Source of the DNA: Erythroxylum novogranatense
Lineage: Eukaryota; Streptophyta; Magnoliopsida; Malpighiales; Erythroxylaceae
Direction: 5' to 3'
DNA: 64,000 bases
Assembly: GCA_029891385.1 (NCBI GenBank)
Contig: CM057234.1
Coordinates: 21,872,350-21,936,349 of the forward strand
In this document: in pieces, positions 34,006 through 44,691 of the stretch
How positions within the stretch are numbered: the stretch's first letter is position 1
Layout: every line of letters starts with the position of its first letter
The notes under the pieces: model-generated
What the model was told of the DNA's origin: nothing
The model's database searches: none
Seen by the model: the letters and a program-made list of their open reading frames with translations, nothing else
Made by a program: the position numbers and the translations under genes

Positions 34006-35604
34006 TTCGATGTCGGGATTGAGAGTTATGATTGGCCGAAATTTGGAAGTTGTTTAGGAAAGATGATAAGGACAGAATCTTTGATTGGAAATTTGACTTC
34101 CCGAGAAGCCAAATGGATTTTTCTGCTCTTCAGGGAAGTTTTAGAGCTTCCTTTGATTTTTCTATTAACACCAAATTTGTCAAATTCCGAGTTCGAGATA
34201 GAGAGATATGATTTTTGAAAAGTTCGGTTTTGAAGTTCCATTACTTTGTTTTTAATTCGATCCCTTTTGTAATCTTTTGCTTATAATTCCTTCGTCCGAC
34301 ATCCGATTGATTTGATTCTCGAAGTGTTGGATTCCTAAGACAATTAATTTCATTTTTATGAAGAATTATGATTTTTAGGAGATTAAATGGAAAGAGATTG
34401 ATTGAACCAAAGTAAGAGATTTGGTTATAGGTTATAAGTTGAATAATTTTCTGAACATGGTTCAGTATTTCGCAAAATTCGGGAGCTGTACAACTCCGAT
34501 TAGGTTGATTCTTGAGGCCAAATAAAATTAAGATATGGGGCTACAACTCTTGTGAAGGGATCGAAATTTAATTTCATTCCTAAGATTGTCAATTTCTGGA
34601 ATTAAATTAGCGAAATGTTCAGTCTCGGATTTTTTGCAGGTCCGATAGTATTTCAGCTATAACTTCTTCGTTTCTGATCCGAATTGAGAGCAGTCAGTGG
34701 CGTTAGATTCGTATGATTGAGAGGAACATTTCTCAAGAAGAAAGTTTGTCCAAATTATTTCATTTAGCTGCTCAAATTCTGGACGCAAGGTATCAGATTT
34801 TTCAAATGAAGTGCAGGGACAAACTTGGAAATAGGCTTAATTGGAGGGGCAAGATGGTAAATTGTGCTTCATTAAATGAAACACATTAGGGCTGTCAGTT
34901 TTACTCCCATAAATCAGCAGAAAGTTCACGAAAATACAAGAAGAAGAGAGAAGAAGAAATGAAGAAGAAGAAGAAGAGAATGAAACAATCGGCTATGGAA
35001 GGAAGGAGAAGAAAGATGAAGCAAGGTTCGGTTTTTATGGGTTTTTCTTAGGGATTTTCATTGTTTCCAAGAGGAAATAAGGGGAAGATGATGAAAGCTT
35101 GCCTTGGAGCTCAATAATGTCGAAAATGGTGGAGAAAATGGTAAGAGAGAGAAAGCTTTGAGTTTTGAATTTTCTAGAGAGATGTTGGTTGGGTTAGCTT
35201 TAGATTGTTATGGATTTGAGTTTTATGAAGTTAATTTTAGAGATTATGTTTAGATGATGATTAATTTTGGAAAATTGATTAATTAAGGTTTATGCCTAAT
35301 TTTGTGGTTTGAGGTTTTTGGAAATTAATAGCTTAAAATCATGACAAATATGATGGATTGGTGAAATATGAAATCAATTTTGAAGAAATTGTGATTTATG
35401 GTATTGAATTTGGATAAATTGGTTTAGGCTAATTTTGGAAATTGGGAATTTTGAAAATTAGAGGTTTAAATAGCTTGAATATGTGAGGAATTGATGTTTC
35501 CTAAGCTCAATTTGAGTACTTATGATTTTTATGATATTGAATTTTGGATGGAATTGGTTTAGGTAAATTTAAAGTGGAAGAAAGAATGAAGGATTGGAGA
35601 AATG
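34006..35604 (+). repeat. Spacer of the inverted repeat: LTR body in flipped orientation
   Basis: Plus-strand words match the reverse complement of the large-LTR element, in inverse order. The gagttatgattggccgaaa block mirrors the cataactct modules at about 6900. The gtggcgttagattcgtatga block (34699) mirrors tcatacgaatccaacgccac (6052). The purine-rich leader at 34935-35020 mirrors 5700-5880. So this body runs opposite to its flanks. Confidence 0.75.
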
Positions 35605-37189
35605 GATGATTAGGACAAGATTCAAGCATCGATTCGAGGTGGGTATCATATTTATATTTTGATTTATAAGCTAGACTTGAGTTTTTAAAAATAAAGAAAG
35701 CAAAATTGAGTTTTGATAAATTATTGTTTATTTAAAATGGTTGAAAATGATGATTTATGTTTGAAATTATGACTTTCGAATGGTTAAAGTTATGTCTTAA
35801 AATGCTTTTGATAAAGTAAGGAAATTTGTGAAATTCTTTATCGATGATTGAAATGAGAAATTATGAAAATATTGGCGTTCCATTCCTTGTTTGAACATGA
35901 TTGTGCTTTTGATATATGAGTTTGTGTGATTTGTGATTGATACTTTGATATATGAACTTATAGTTAGGAGGATTGTGGTTGAGGATATGTACGTGAATTG
36001 AATGGAGCTGAAAATATGTTCATGATTTGACTTAGACGAAGAAATAGTGACATAAGAGAAAATGACATAACGTAAAGGAGAAAAAAAAGGGGTATAGTAG
36101 AAAGGGTGAATTTGGAAATTAAGAGGATTATTTAATTGTTGTGATAAGAGTTACGATTTGGTATAAAGAGATACTAGTTAAAATCGAATTTAAGGGCATT
36201 ATTTAAGGGGTATGTCGATGTTTCTAAACTGACGAAGAACGTACGAGTGGAGTATGAAATAAATGATAGTGATATATGGAGAACTTCTCAAGGTTGTGTC
36301 GATTAGTTGTCAGGAATACCTATTCGATAATTGAAAAAAAAATGTGATTTAGTACATAGAAGATCCACATTTGGTTGATCATGTAAGGTATGACAGGAAT
36401 GGAAGATCATGAATAGTCGAAAGTGATCGTATGGAAGTATTAATAATAGCTAAAACATCATTGATGAACATAGTTGTTTGACAAAGATCATGGGAACCGG
36501 GAAGATGATTGAGGGAAGAGATGTTTTATCGAATCATATCGTGTGACTAAAATGTTCCAATTTGAGGAATAAAACGAAGTGATAGGAATAAGTCGGAACA
36601 TCATTTAGTGGCTAAGAATGAAAAAAAAATCAAGTGACTGAAGGTTCAAATTGTTGATGGTCTTAACTGTCAGAGATATGCTTCGATTAGACCTCCAGCT
36701 TTGTACTCGTTGTCCTAATGATGCCATTAAAATACTATATAAGGAATTAGATGACAAAAAGAGTCGTTCATTTTTATATATTGTGATGATAAGGGGCTAA
36801 AAATGATTGAATGTCAGATTGATTGGAGAGGTGGATGACCAATGAACTTGATCGGTAGTAGAATTAAATGGTGCAAGGAAGATGACTGAATTAGGTGAAT
36901 CCACACGAAAGACATGGGACAAAGAGAGATAGATATAAGGGTTATATATATTGATATTAAAGTGTTGCGAAATTCTTATATTGAGTTAGTGTTGTTGATA
37001 AAAGCTGTCTTAGATTCGAAATATGATATACGTGAGTATGTTGAGGAAACATTTATGTGATATGATATTGGTGTTATCGATACTGGAAGTAAACTTTGTG
37101 AGTGTTTCGATTTTAAAAAGGAGGACATTGTTACATGAGTCGTTTGTTAAATGATTTGATGATAGGGTGGAAAGTTGTGTGATAATTGA
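35605..37189. repeat. Right arm of 1.6 kb inverted repeat
   Basis: Inverse partner of 32419-34005. It ends at gataattga (37189). The next bases are not shared with the outer flank of the left arm, and LTR sequence in the original minus orientation resumes by about 37233. Confidence 0.9.
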
Positions 37190-37477
37190 TAAGAAGAATT
37201 TTGGTAAGAAAAGTGATTGGTTGATTAAGGTTATGATTGATTTATGGCTACGAAAAGCTCTTGACAGGAGCTACAAGTTTTATGAAGATCTTTTTCTCAA
37301 ATTCTCTCAAAATCAAAAAGTCAACTCTCAAGTCAAACTTTTCTAATTTCACAACTTTTCACACTTTCACTCTTTATTTCTCAATTTCAACTTCCATTAC
37401 ACAATGCATGCATATAAAACGCTAATTTTTATATCATTTCTTATTTCTAAATTCTACTGAAAAATCGGGGTCCAACA
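37190..37477 (-). repeat. Terminal part of the interrupted LTR
   Basis: After about 40 bp of junction sequence, gaaaagctc...gagctacaagttt and the closing aaaatcggggtccaaca follow the end of the large-LTR element (7316-7672) in the same orientation. Confidence 0.7.
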
Positions 37478-39645
37478 TATTCGCTCATTGTTATCATATT
37501 GCTTGGCTCACATTAACCTTTAATATCATAATCCTATCGGGGTATGGTTAACTCCAATAGATATAACCTCAAACACATTGTGCTTGTAGTTAGTTCTTGT
37601 AATTTCCTTGAGTAACGAATTCCTCAATGCAGTAGTATGATTACATGCTATCCTCAATGTTTCATTGAACTTCTTATTTTCTCGACGGATTTCAGCAGTT
37701 CTATCACTTTCCCAATGATTATACATTGACTTATGCTAATTTCTGTTCATTTATACCTGTTGCTCCACATATTTCAATCTATCTACAACCATAATTTCCT
37801 GTGTTGAAAACCCCTTCATCAGAGATAATTTATGGTTCCCAATTAGATTTTAAAATACAGCCTATGATGTGGACCAAATTTCACCTCACATGAACAAGAA
37901 TGTCTCCTCGAATTGTTGGATATTTTACATCAACAAAAATATATACACTCCCGATAGCTTTTTCTAACCCTTATGCTTGAATCTTTGCTATGGAATAACT
38001 CCAGTATTCTCATTTTCATTTTTTTTTTTTTTCACAACTTTTTCGGGAGACCTGTCATCTTATTTCAAAATTCCCTCCATTGCGTCTGTCAATTCCTTTC
38101 TGAAGCAAACACGATTGACTCAAGTGAGGGGCCTTGGCCCACTATGGAAGAATTACTCGATTCCATTGTTGAATCGAGAGAAGAGCTTATGATCCCAGCT
38201 ACTGGTCATGGAAAGTCTGTCTTCATTAGTCATAACTTGGTAGAAACCTCGATATTGTCACTCACCTATTATCCATGTCATTCCTAATAGCTCAAGAAAA
38301 ATCAATTACAACGTTTCACAAGATCTTTAAAAATCAATTTGTCTCATGACTTCTATGGTCAATGTATCCTCGATACCATTCAAAGGTCTGACATCTTATT
38401 GAAAGATGTCTTTATATCATATAGCCACGTACTCAAATTCGTTACTGCTACTTACATTCCAATTAACTCTAGATAACATTTCTATCCTTGTTCCTGTCCA
38501 TAATTGGAGGTTGCTATTTGATCATAGCAAAAACCTAGTTTTGTAGGCCCATATCGCGGCCTGCACTTTTACCTCACATTACCCCACATATTGACAGCGA
38601 TTCTGCGCCAGTTTTCCAGTATTTACTGCTTCTTCTTATGCAACATCTTATCATAATTATAGAATTTACATTTTAAGTACATTCACTCTACTCCTTTGCT
38701 TTATCATATTTTCCATAATTGCATACACACATGCAACCCAAACTCAGACGCATTTTACACACTGATAAGGCCATGTTTCTATTATTTCATCGTCCATATG
38801 TATATTCTCAATTTATTTCAAATTATAGACGCAGAAGCATCAAGAAGTGTCATCTCAGTATCTCAGACATATTATTACGCCAAATCATAACTTTTATCAC
38901 ACTTCAAATCCAAATATATCATTTCACAGTCATAGAAACTTATTTCTTTTGACCGGGCTTGCACACTTTAATCTCATCATTTCTGCTTTTTTTTAAAACA
39001 ATATCTTCACTTACGATACACTATATTCCATAATACACAATTCACCACAACTGTAGTAAATCTTTATCTACCATATCGAACCAAGTACTTTTTCTCATTT
39101 CCAATTATCCCCATTTTATCGAACATACAAGTCCAAATCATAACAACCTAGTCATCCTGAGCTTTTGATCTCTCATAGACATATTCACATATTCTTAAGC
39201 TAAATCATAACTCCCATCACTTTTAACCAATGTTTTTTTTTCAAATTTGACCTCTCCAGACTATCGTAAGTTTCTTTTTTCGTTCAACTCGATTTATACA
39301 CTTTAAATCTCATTATTTATTTTGATATCACTTCCTTCTAAATCAACCCTTGCCAATGTATTCACATGCAGATCACATTCGAGGATTTTTAATCACAGTA
39401 TAATATGAATGTCATTTTTCATTATTCCTTTCCCATTTCCAGTTGCCCATAAACCTTCATTGGCTCCTATTTTGATACATCACCACTTTTCTCAGACTTT
39501 ATCACTTAACACATGTTCATGCGTATGACCCATACCTATACGACTCAGAATAGGGATCAGTTGCTACGGTTTGCTATTACATGACTTTAATGTAGGTGAC
39601 TTTACCCATGTTTCAGTAAATGCCCATAGAAGCTCGTACTTTTGG
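37478..39645 (-). pseudogene. Decayed 5' internal part of gypsy C
   Basis: Lies between the inserted LTR and a PBS at 39646, so by position it should hold gag and early pol of gypsy C. I cannot recognise any domain in any frame. The longest open stretches (for example 37973-38287, plus strand) look like chance. Called by context only. Confidence 0.4.
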
Positions 39646-39657
39646 GCTCTGATACCA
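39646..39657 (-). other. Primer-binding site of gypsy C
   Basis: An exact gctctgatacca on the plus strand, six bases from the LTR end tgtaacacccc at 39664. Confidence 0.85.
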
Positions 39658-39663
39658 CCTAAA

Positions 39664-39757
39664 TGTAACACCCCACTCCTGCATGACCCGAACCTGTCAT
39701 CGACAGTGATATCCGAGTCCGTGCCCTGTGAGGGTGGGGTGCTACATTTAGGGTCTA
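39664..39757. repeat. Inverted-repeat LTR terminus (hairpin)
   Basis: The segment opens aaatgtaacaccccac and closes gtggggtgctacattt, a 16-bp inverted repeat with one mismatch around an ~60-nt loop. Near copies occur at about 41277-41362 (reversed) and 46738-46819. Confidence 0.7.
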
Positions 39758-40355
39758 GGTCATTCACCAATAGCTCCTGAAGCAAAAGTCTGGAAGTGTC
39801 AGAAACTACTGTGGGGTGACGTTCCAAAAGTGCCTCTAAACAGTCCATAATATTCACCATCACCAAAGGTACACTCAGAAATATTTAATAATGCACATGT
39901 AGCAATTAAAATGTGTACAATGCATGTTTGTGACATTCCCGGCACTATATCACAATTTTCCGTCACAAAGTGTTCTTCTAAAAATTAGAAACCTATAGAC
40001 ACTAAAAACATTCAATTTGGACCTTTATAGGTCCAATAATAAATACAAGACGGATCGAAAAAATCATTACCCGGTCCCCTCACTTCGACCTAACCAATTC
40101 TTGTCAATTTCAGCTCTAAAAATTCCCAATTTTACAAATAAATGAAATTAAATATTATACGAATCCGATGCCTCGAGTATTAGGTCAATCGGATGTCGGA
40201 TGCAAAAGTAATTGACAAAAGAATTAAATTAAGACAAAATAGAAATAATAAATAATAAAAATAATAAAATTTAATTAATTAAAATATAAAAAAATCAATC
40301 TCGCGAGGGCGATGTATTGCCCTTACGAGATGCGAGGATCTGTAATTTTCATTTT

Positions 40356-41362
40356 TTTTGAAACATAAACATATTGTGATATTGCTCAATTGCGACATAT
40401 GCATTCCATGCATGGATGCATGATCAGATAATGACAGTTGTGACTAGAGCAGCCACCGAGAGCTACAACCTCAACGTTTATATTTGGGCCTCGAGCCCCA
40501 CAATGATTCAGAGCCTCAGGCTCAACGATTAATGCGCCCAAAATGGGACAGTTTTAGAGCCTCTAGCTCAACAATTAATGTGCTCTTATTGGGACAGTTC
40601 AGGCACTCGGTCACAACACCGAAATAAATTGGGAAAAAAATGTTATATGCGCATGTCATATGCATCTGATTTTTAATCTATTTGATTGAGTGAAAAGCTA
40701 ACTGCCTTATGTTTCTGTGGTACCAATCATTCCGGATGTGAATTATGAAACAATTAGCTTATGTTTGAGTGTTTTATGAATTTAATTGGTTATGGATGTT
40801 AAATAGAATGGAATGTATCAAAATATTTTATGTTCAAGTGAAATTGTGCAATGTGATTAAATATGCAACAATGTGAATATATGTTATGTGAAGCGATGTG
40901 TTGCATGAATTGAGTGAACCATCGATGATGGTTCCTCACTGAGTTGGCAAAACTCACCCAAAATTTGCAATTATTTTTCAGGACCCAGAAGAATACCCCG
41001 TTAGGCATCGGGCGTATAGTAACCGCATGCGAGTGAGAAACGAGGTCAGGATCAGTTCGCGTCTGCATTATTGTCTAAGAAAGAAAATTTTACTTTCTGA
41101 ATTTTTGTACAAATGATTAGGTTATGTTGTAAAGTCAACAGACTGAATTACTTTGTATTTATAAAAAGGACCCCCGTGGGCATTGATAATACCGATGATT
41201 GTGTTATGTTCATTGTTTTCCGTAATGTGCATGTTTATGTTTCAAAAAAAAATTATACTGAGTTTTGACTGAGTGATGTAGCACGCCACCCTCACAGGGC
41301 ACGGACTCGGATATCACCGTTGATGACAGGTTCGGGTCATGCGGGAGTGGGTTGGTACATTT
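40356..41362 (+). repeat. Inverted Tekay-type LTR 3' segment
   Basis: Reads as the reverse complement of the start of the LTR at 46738-47420. It holds the cactcggtcacaac word, the gaaccatcgatgatggttc hairpin and the acceptor context aattatttttcag (40979-40981). It also holds the hairpin terminus gtagcacgccaccctcac. It is bracketed by similar taattaatt...tctcgcgagggc sequence at 40271-40310 and 41363-41408. Confidence 0.65.
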
Positions 41363-42528
41363 AGGAAATATTAATTAATTTAAATAAAAAAATAAATCTC
41401 GCGAGGGCATCTGTAATGTTGGACCCTGAAATTTTCTTGGAAAATTGATTTATTAAATGAAATTAAATGAGGGATTAGTGGTGTTTAAATTTTTTGATTC
41501 GGGTAAGGTAATTGGAGCAATTGCAAAGATATTTTGAGGTTAATACATGAAATGAGTGTTTTGTGTTTGATTGTGTATGGTTTTTGTAAAAGAGAAATGT
41601 GTATGCCTATACTCTTTATTGTTGAGTTTGATGTTGGGGAATAGCTTATTGGAGCTTTGAATTGTATTTGAGATAAATTAGTTGAAGAGTTTGTGGTAGT
41701 GGGTGAATATGTAAAGTTGATGTGCTAAAAATAGTGTTATAAGTTTAAATGAAATTGATAGTGAATAAATTGTTTTGAATGGTACTGAAAAGCAAGAAAA
41801 TAATTGATTTGGTTTTTGATGACTTTGAGATTTTTGGGTAAATTTGTATGTGTAAGGGTACCATGACAATCATGGAGAATAAATCGATTTGAATGGAAGT
41901 TGAAAACTGAGAAATGAATAGTGAAATTGTGAGAGTTTGGAAAATAATAAGTTTGAAGTTTGTTTGGGATGAATAGTAGCAGAAAGTGATTTGTAAGCTG
42001 AAATTTTCATAAATATTTCTGGGTTGATCTGGAAGGATTTTGATAAAATGATCTTCATGAAACTTGTAGCTTCTGTTGAGATTTTTCTAACGCCATAAAG
42101 TATGTAATTTTTCGATATCGGGGCTAGAAGTTATGATCGATTGAAGTTTTGATAGTGTTTGGGTGAGTTCTAGCAGGGCAGAAACTTTGATTGCAAACTT
42201 GACTTAGCTAGAGGTTGAATTGGTTTGTGAGTTCTTCATAAATATTGTATATCTTGTTTTTATCTTTACATTGATATAAAGTACGAAAATTTTGGACAAA
42301 GGAGTAGAAAGTTATGATTTTTGGAAGATTTGATGTTGTTTAGTGTGAAGCTGATCGACCAGTCACATTTGAGGGACTTTTTGACCTCTTAATAGACTGA
42401 ACTTGTTATTAAGTCCTTCATAAAATCATAGATCGGTCTTTTATCTTTCCATAGACACCAAGTTTGTCAAATTTGGAATTCGGAGTCAAAAGTTATGAAG
42501 GTTTTAAGATAAGGTGTCTGTTTAAATT

Positions 42529-42722
42529 TCCGCTCGGCCAGTCTGGGCACGTCAGTCGCGTGCCAGGCTGGGCGATCCCCGAGCGCCCGTGCGTGGGCAC
42601 CTGGGAGATCGCCCATGTGGGCGACCGATCGCGCACCCAGCGCGCGCTAGTGCTAGGTGATCGGTCGCTTGGCTGGGCGATCGATCGCCTGGCTGAGCGG
42701 TCGGTCGACCCGACCTTTCCTC
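42529..42722. repeat. CpG-rich island in solo LTR
   Basis: Dense CpG with short palindromes such as gcgatcgatcgc and repeated variants of ggcgatcg and gatcggtcg. It sits where the large-LTR element has its gggcgacgcgtcgccc island, but the sequence differs. Confidence 0.7.
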
Positions 42723-43363
42723 GCTCTTTTGGCCATAACTTCTTCGTCCGACCTCGGATTGACCCGATTTTTGAAGCGTTGGATTTCTAAGATATTTTTT
42801 ATCTTTACATACCAAATCGGTCAGTTTTGACATTAAATGGAGAAAGAAAGACCAGATTAAAGTGAGCTGACCGGTGGAAAAAGTCTAAACATCGTTCGGT
42901 ATTTTGGAGATATCTTGAGCTATAGAGCTTCGATCGATCTGATTCTTCTTGAAAATTAAACTAGAGACATGGATCTACAATTTATATAAAGGAGCCGATC
43001 GACAATTTATCCTCTAAGACTTTCAATATCTGGATTGAAGTTAGGTATAGTGTTTAGTCTCAGTTTTGTAATGGTCTGAACAGACTTCAGTATTTTGGAG
43101 ATATCTTGAGCTATAGAGCTCTGATCGATCTGATTCTTGAAGCGATGGATTCATAAGACATAGAGGGACATTTCTATAAAATAAAGTTTTGTCAAATGGC
43201 TTCCCTTACCTGATCGAAATAAGGAGTGAATGTGTCAGTTTTTAGGAAGGACATTATTGGAAGATCACTTAAGTTGTTATGTTATAAGGCTTACATGTAA
43301 GGGCAAATTGGACATTATGCACTCATTAATGGAATTTTGATAAATAAGAAGAATGAGATTTAG

Positions 43364-43373
43364 TATATATAAG
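43364..43373 (+). promoter_or_regulatory. TATA box of solo LTR
   Basis: tatataag followed by gagagaatgc and then a long purine-rich leader. It lies about 240 nt upstream of the donor GAG|GTAAGA (43609). A related LTR (59928-62483) has tataaata at 61932 the same distance before a donor at 62173. Confidence 0.55.
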
Positions 43374-44043
43374 GAGAGAATGCACGACACTTAGACAGAA
43401 AAACAGCAAGAGAAGAAAAGAAAGAAGAGAAAGAGAGAGAAGAGAGAAGAACAGTGTTTCGGATGGAAGAAGAAGAAGAAGAAGCTAGGTCACGATTTTT
43501 GATGGGTTTTAAGTGTGATTTTGATGTTTATTCATGATGGAAAAACGTGGAGGATGACGAGAGCCCCAATATGAGCCTAGAAATCCAAAAAAATTGGTGA
43601 AGAATGAGGTAAGATTTGGAATTTTTAATTTGTGGATATTGATGAGTTTTTGGTTTAGATAGCTTGGAATTGTTATGGGACTATGTTCCCTAAGGTCAAT
43701 TTTGGACATAGTATGGTTGAAATTGTTTAATTTCATATTTTTGAGAATTAGGGTTTAGGCCATTTTTCTGAATTGAGGATTTTGGAAGCTTTTGGTATAG
43801 GTAACTTGAAAATATGATGGGTTTGAGTTTTCTAAAATTTATTTTTGGTGATTATGTTCTGTATGGATGTTCGATTTCAGATGATAAATTAATTAGGGTT
43901 TATGTCATTGAATTAGGGAAAATTAAGGAAAGGTTGTGGAGAATTGATGCTTTGGACAAGAGACAGAACCTTTGATACCTCAGGTAGTTTGCAAAGAGAA
44001 GAGGCATGGTGAACAAGTCAAGTCTTTATGCAAGGAAATCGAG

Positions 44044-44691
44044 GTGGGTATCTGTTTATAATAGAATTTATAAGCCACTACTACTTTCTTTAAACAAAGA
44101 GATTTTCTGATTTAAATTGCATCATAAATGTTGCATCATTGTATGAATGATTTATATAAAAAAATCATTTTTGATTCGATACATGAACTTTTGATGAATT
44201 GCAAAAGACATTTGTGTTAGGCATTGAAAGATTTGATGGCATTTTATATATTCGAAAAAGTGTATTCGATAAATTGATTTGAGCATGATATGTGCTTTTA
44301 TGTGGGTGAGAGAGGAACGTTTCGTTAGTCACGTGCATGTCGACGTATAGCCTTCTCCCGGTTGCTCGCTTGAGGCCACGAGATCCTGAGAAATCAGACT
44401 CGTTTTGTTCACAGTATAAACTTCAGTTTATCCGTTTCGTTCCACAGAACTCTCGAGCCATTATGTGTGCATTTGCATTGTGAAGTGTTATGATTGATGC
44501 ATCAATGTTTTGGAAATTGTGATTTTGAATACTGTGAGAAAAGAATTTTTGAAAATGTGCTTTATGGGTTTCAAAAAAAGTTTCTGCAAGAAAAGAAAAG
44601 AAAAGTATTTTTAAAGGTTTTGCTTATTTATTTGTTATAAACTGTTACCCACGAGCTATAAGCTCACCCCCCCTTTCATCCCCATCTCTAG
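44044..44691 (+). other. Candidate LTR intron in solo LTR
   Basis: Donor GAG|GTGGGTA and an acceptor preceded by a tract of Cs and Ts (cccccccctttcatc, then cccatctctag). The 648-nt span corresponds to 3988-4900 in the large-LTR element and 56391-56968 in gypsy B's LTR. Motif evidence only. Confidence 0.45.

Larger units (their letters stand above)
21323..37477 (-). mobile_element. Large-LTR-family LTR (solo) in gypsy C, with nested copia and inverted duplication
   Basis: Starts with a copy of the LTR core end (gggacccgatctcgggaacc at 21327) and finishes with atcggggtccaaca at 37477, the same termini as the large-LTR element. The flanks tattt (left) and tattc (right) look like a 5-bp target duplication with one mismatch. 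There is one LTR and no internal region, so it reads as a solo LTR. Blocks at 31740-32220 match 3985-4510 of the large-LTR element. The interior is interrupted by copia (21812-31429) and rearranged at 32419-37189. Confidence 0.7.

Noticed and set aside
33961..34241. Overlapping plus and minus frames (85 and 71 residues) at the inner edge of the inverted repeat
   Set aside because: They span the arm/spacer junction and LTR modules, and similar modules elsewhere do not keep the frame.
37973..38287. Plus-strand 104-residue frame as a possible host gene exon
   Set aside because: No recognisable domain; it lies within decayed internal sequence of gypsy C and overlaps a second equally long frame, as expected by chance.
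42464..42833. Open frames on both strands through a GC-rich stretch (108 and 93 residues)
   Set aside because: They coincide with the CpG island of an LTR, where stop codons are rare. Low-complexity, Arg/Ser-rich translations with no conserved relative in the sister LTRs.
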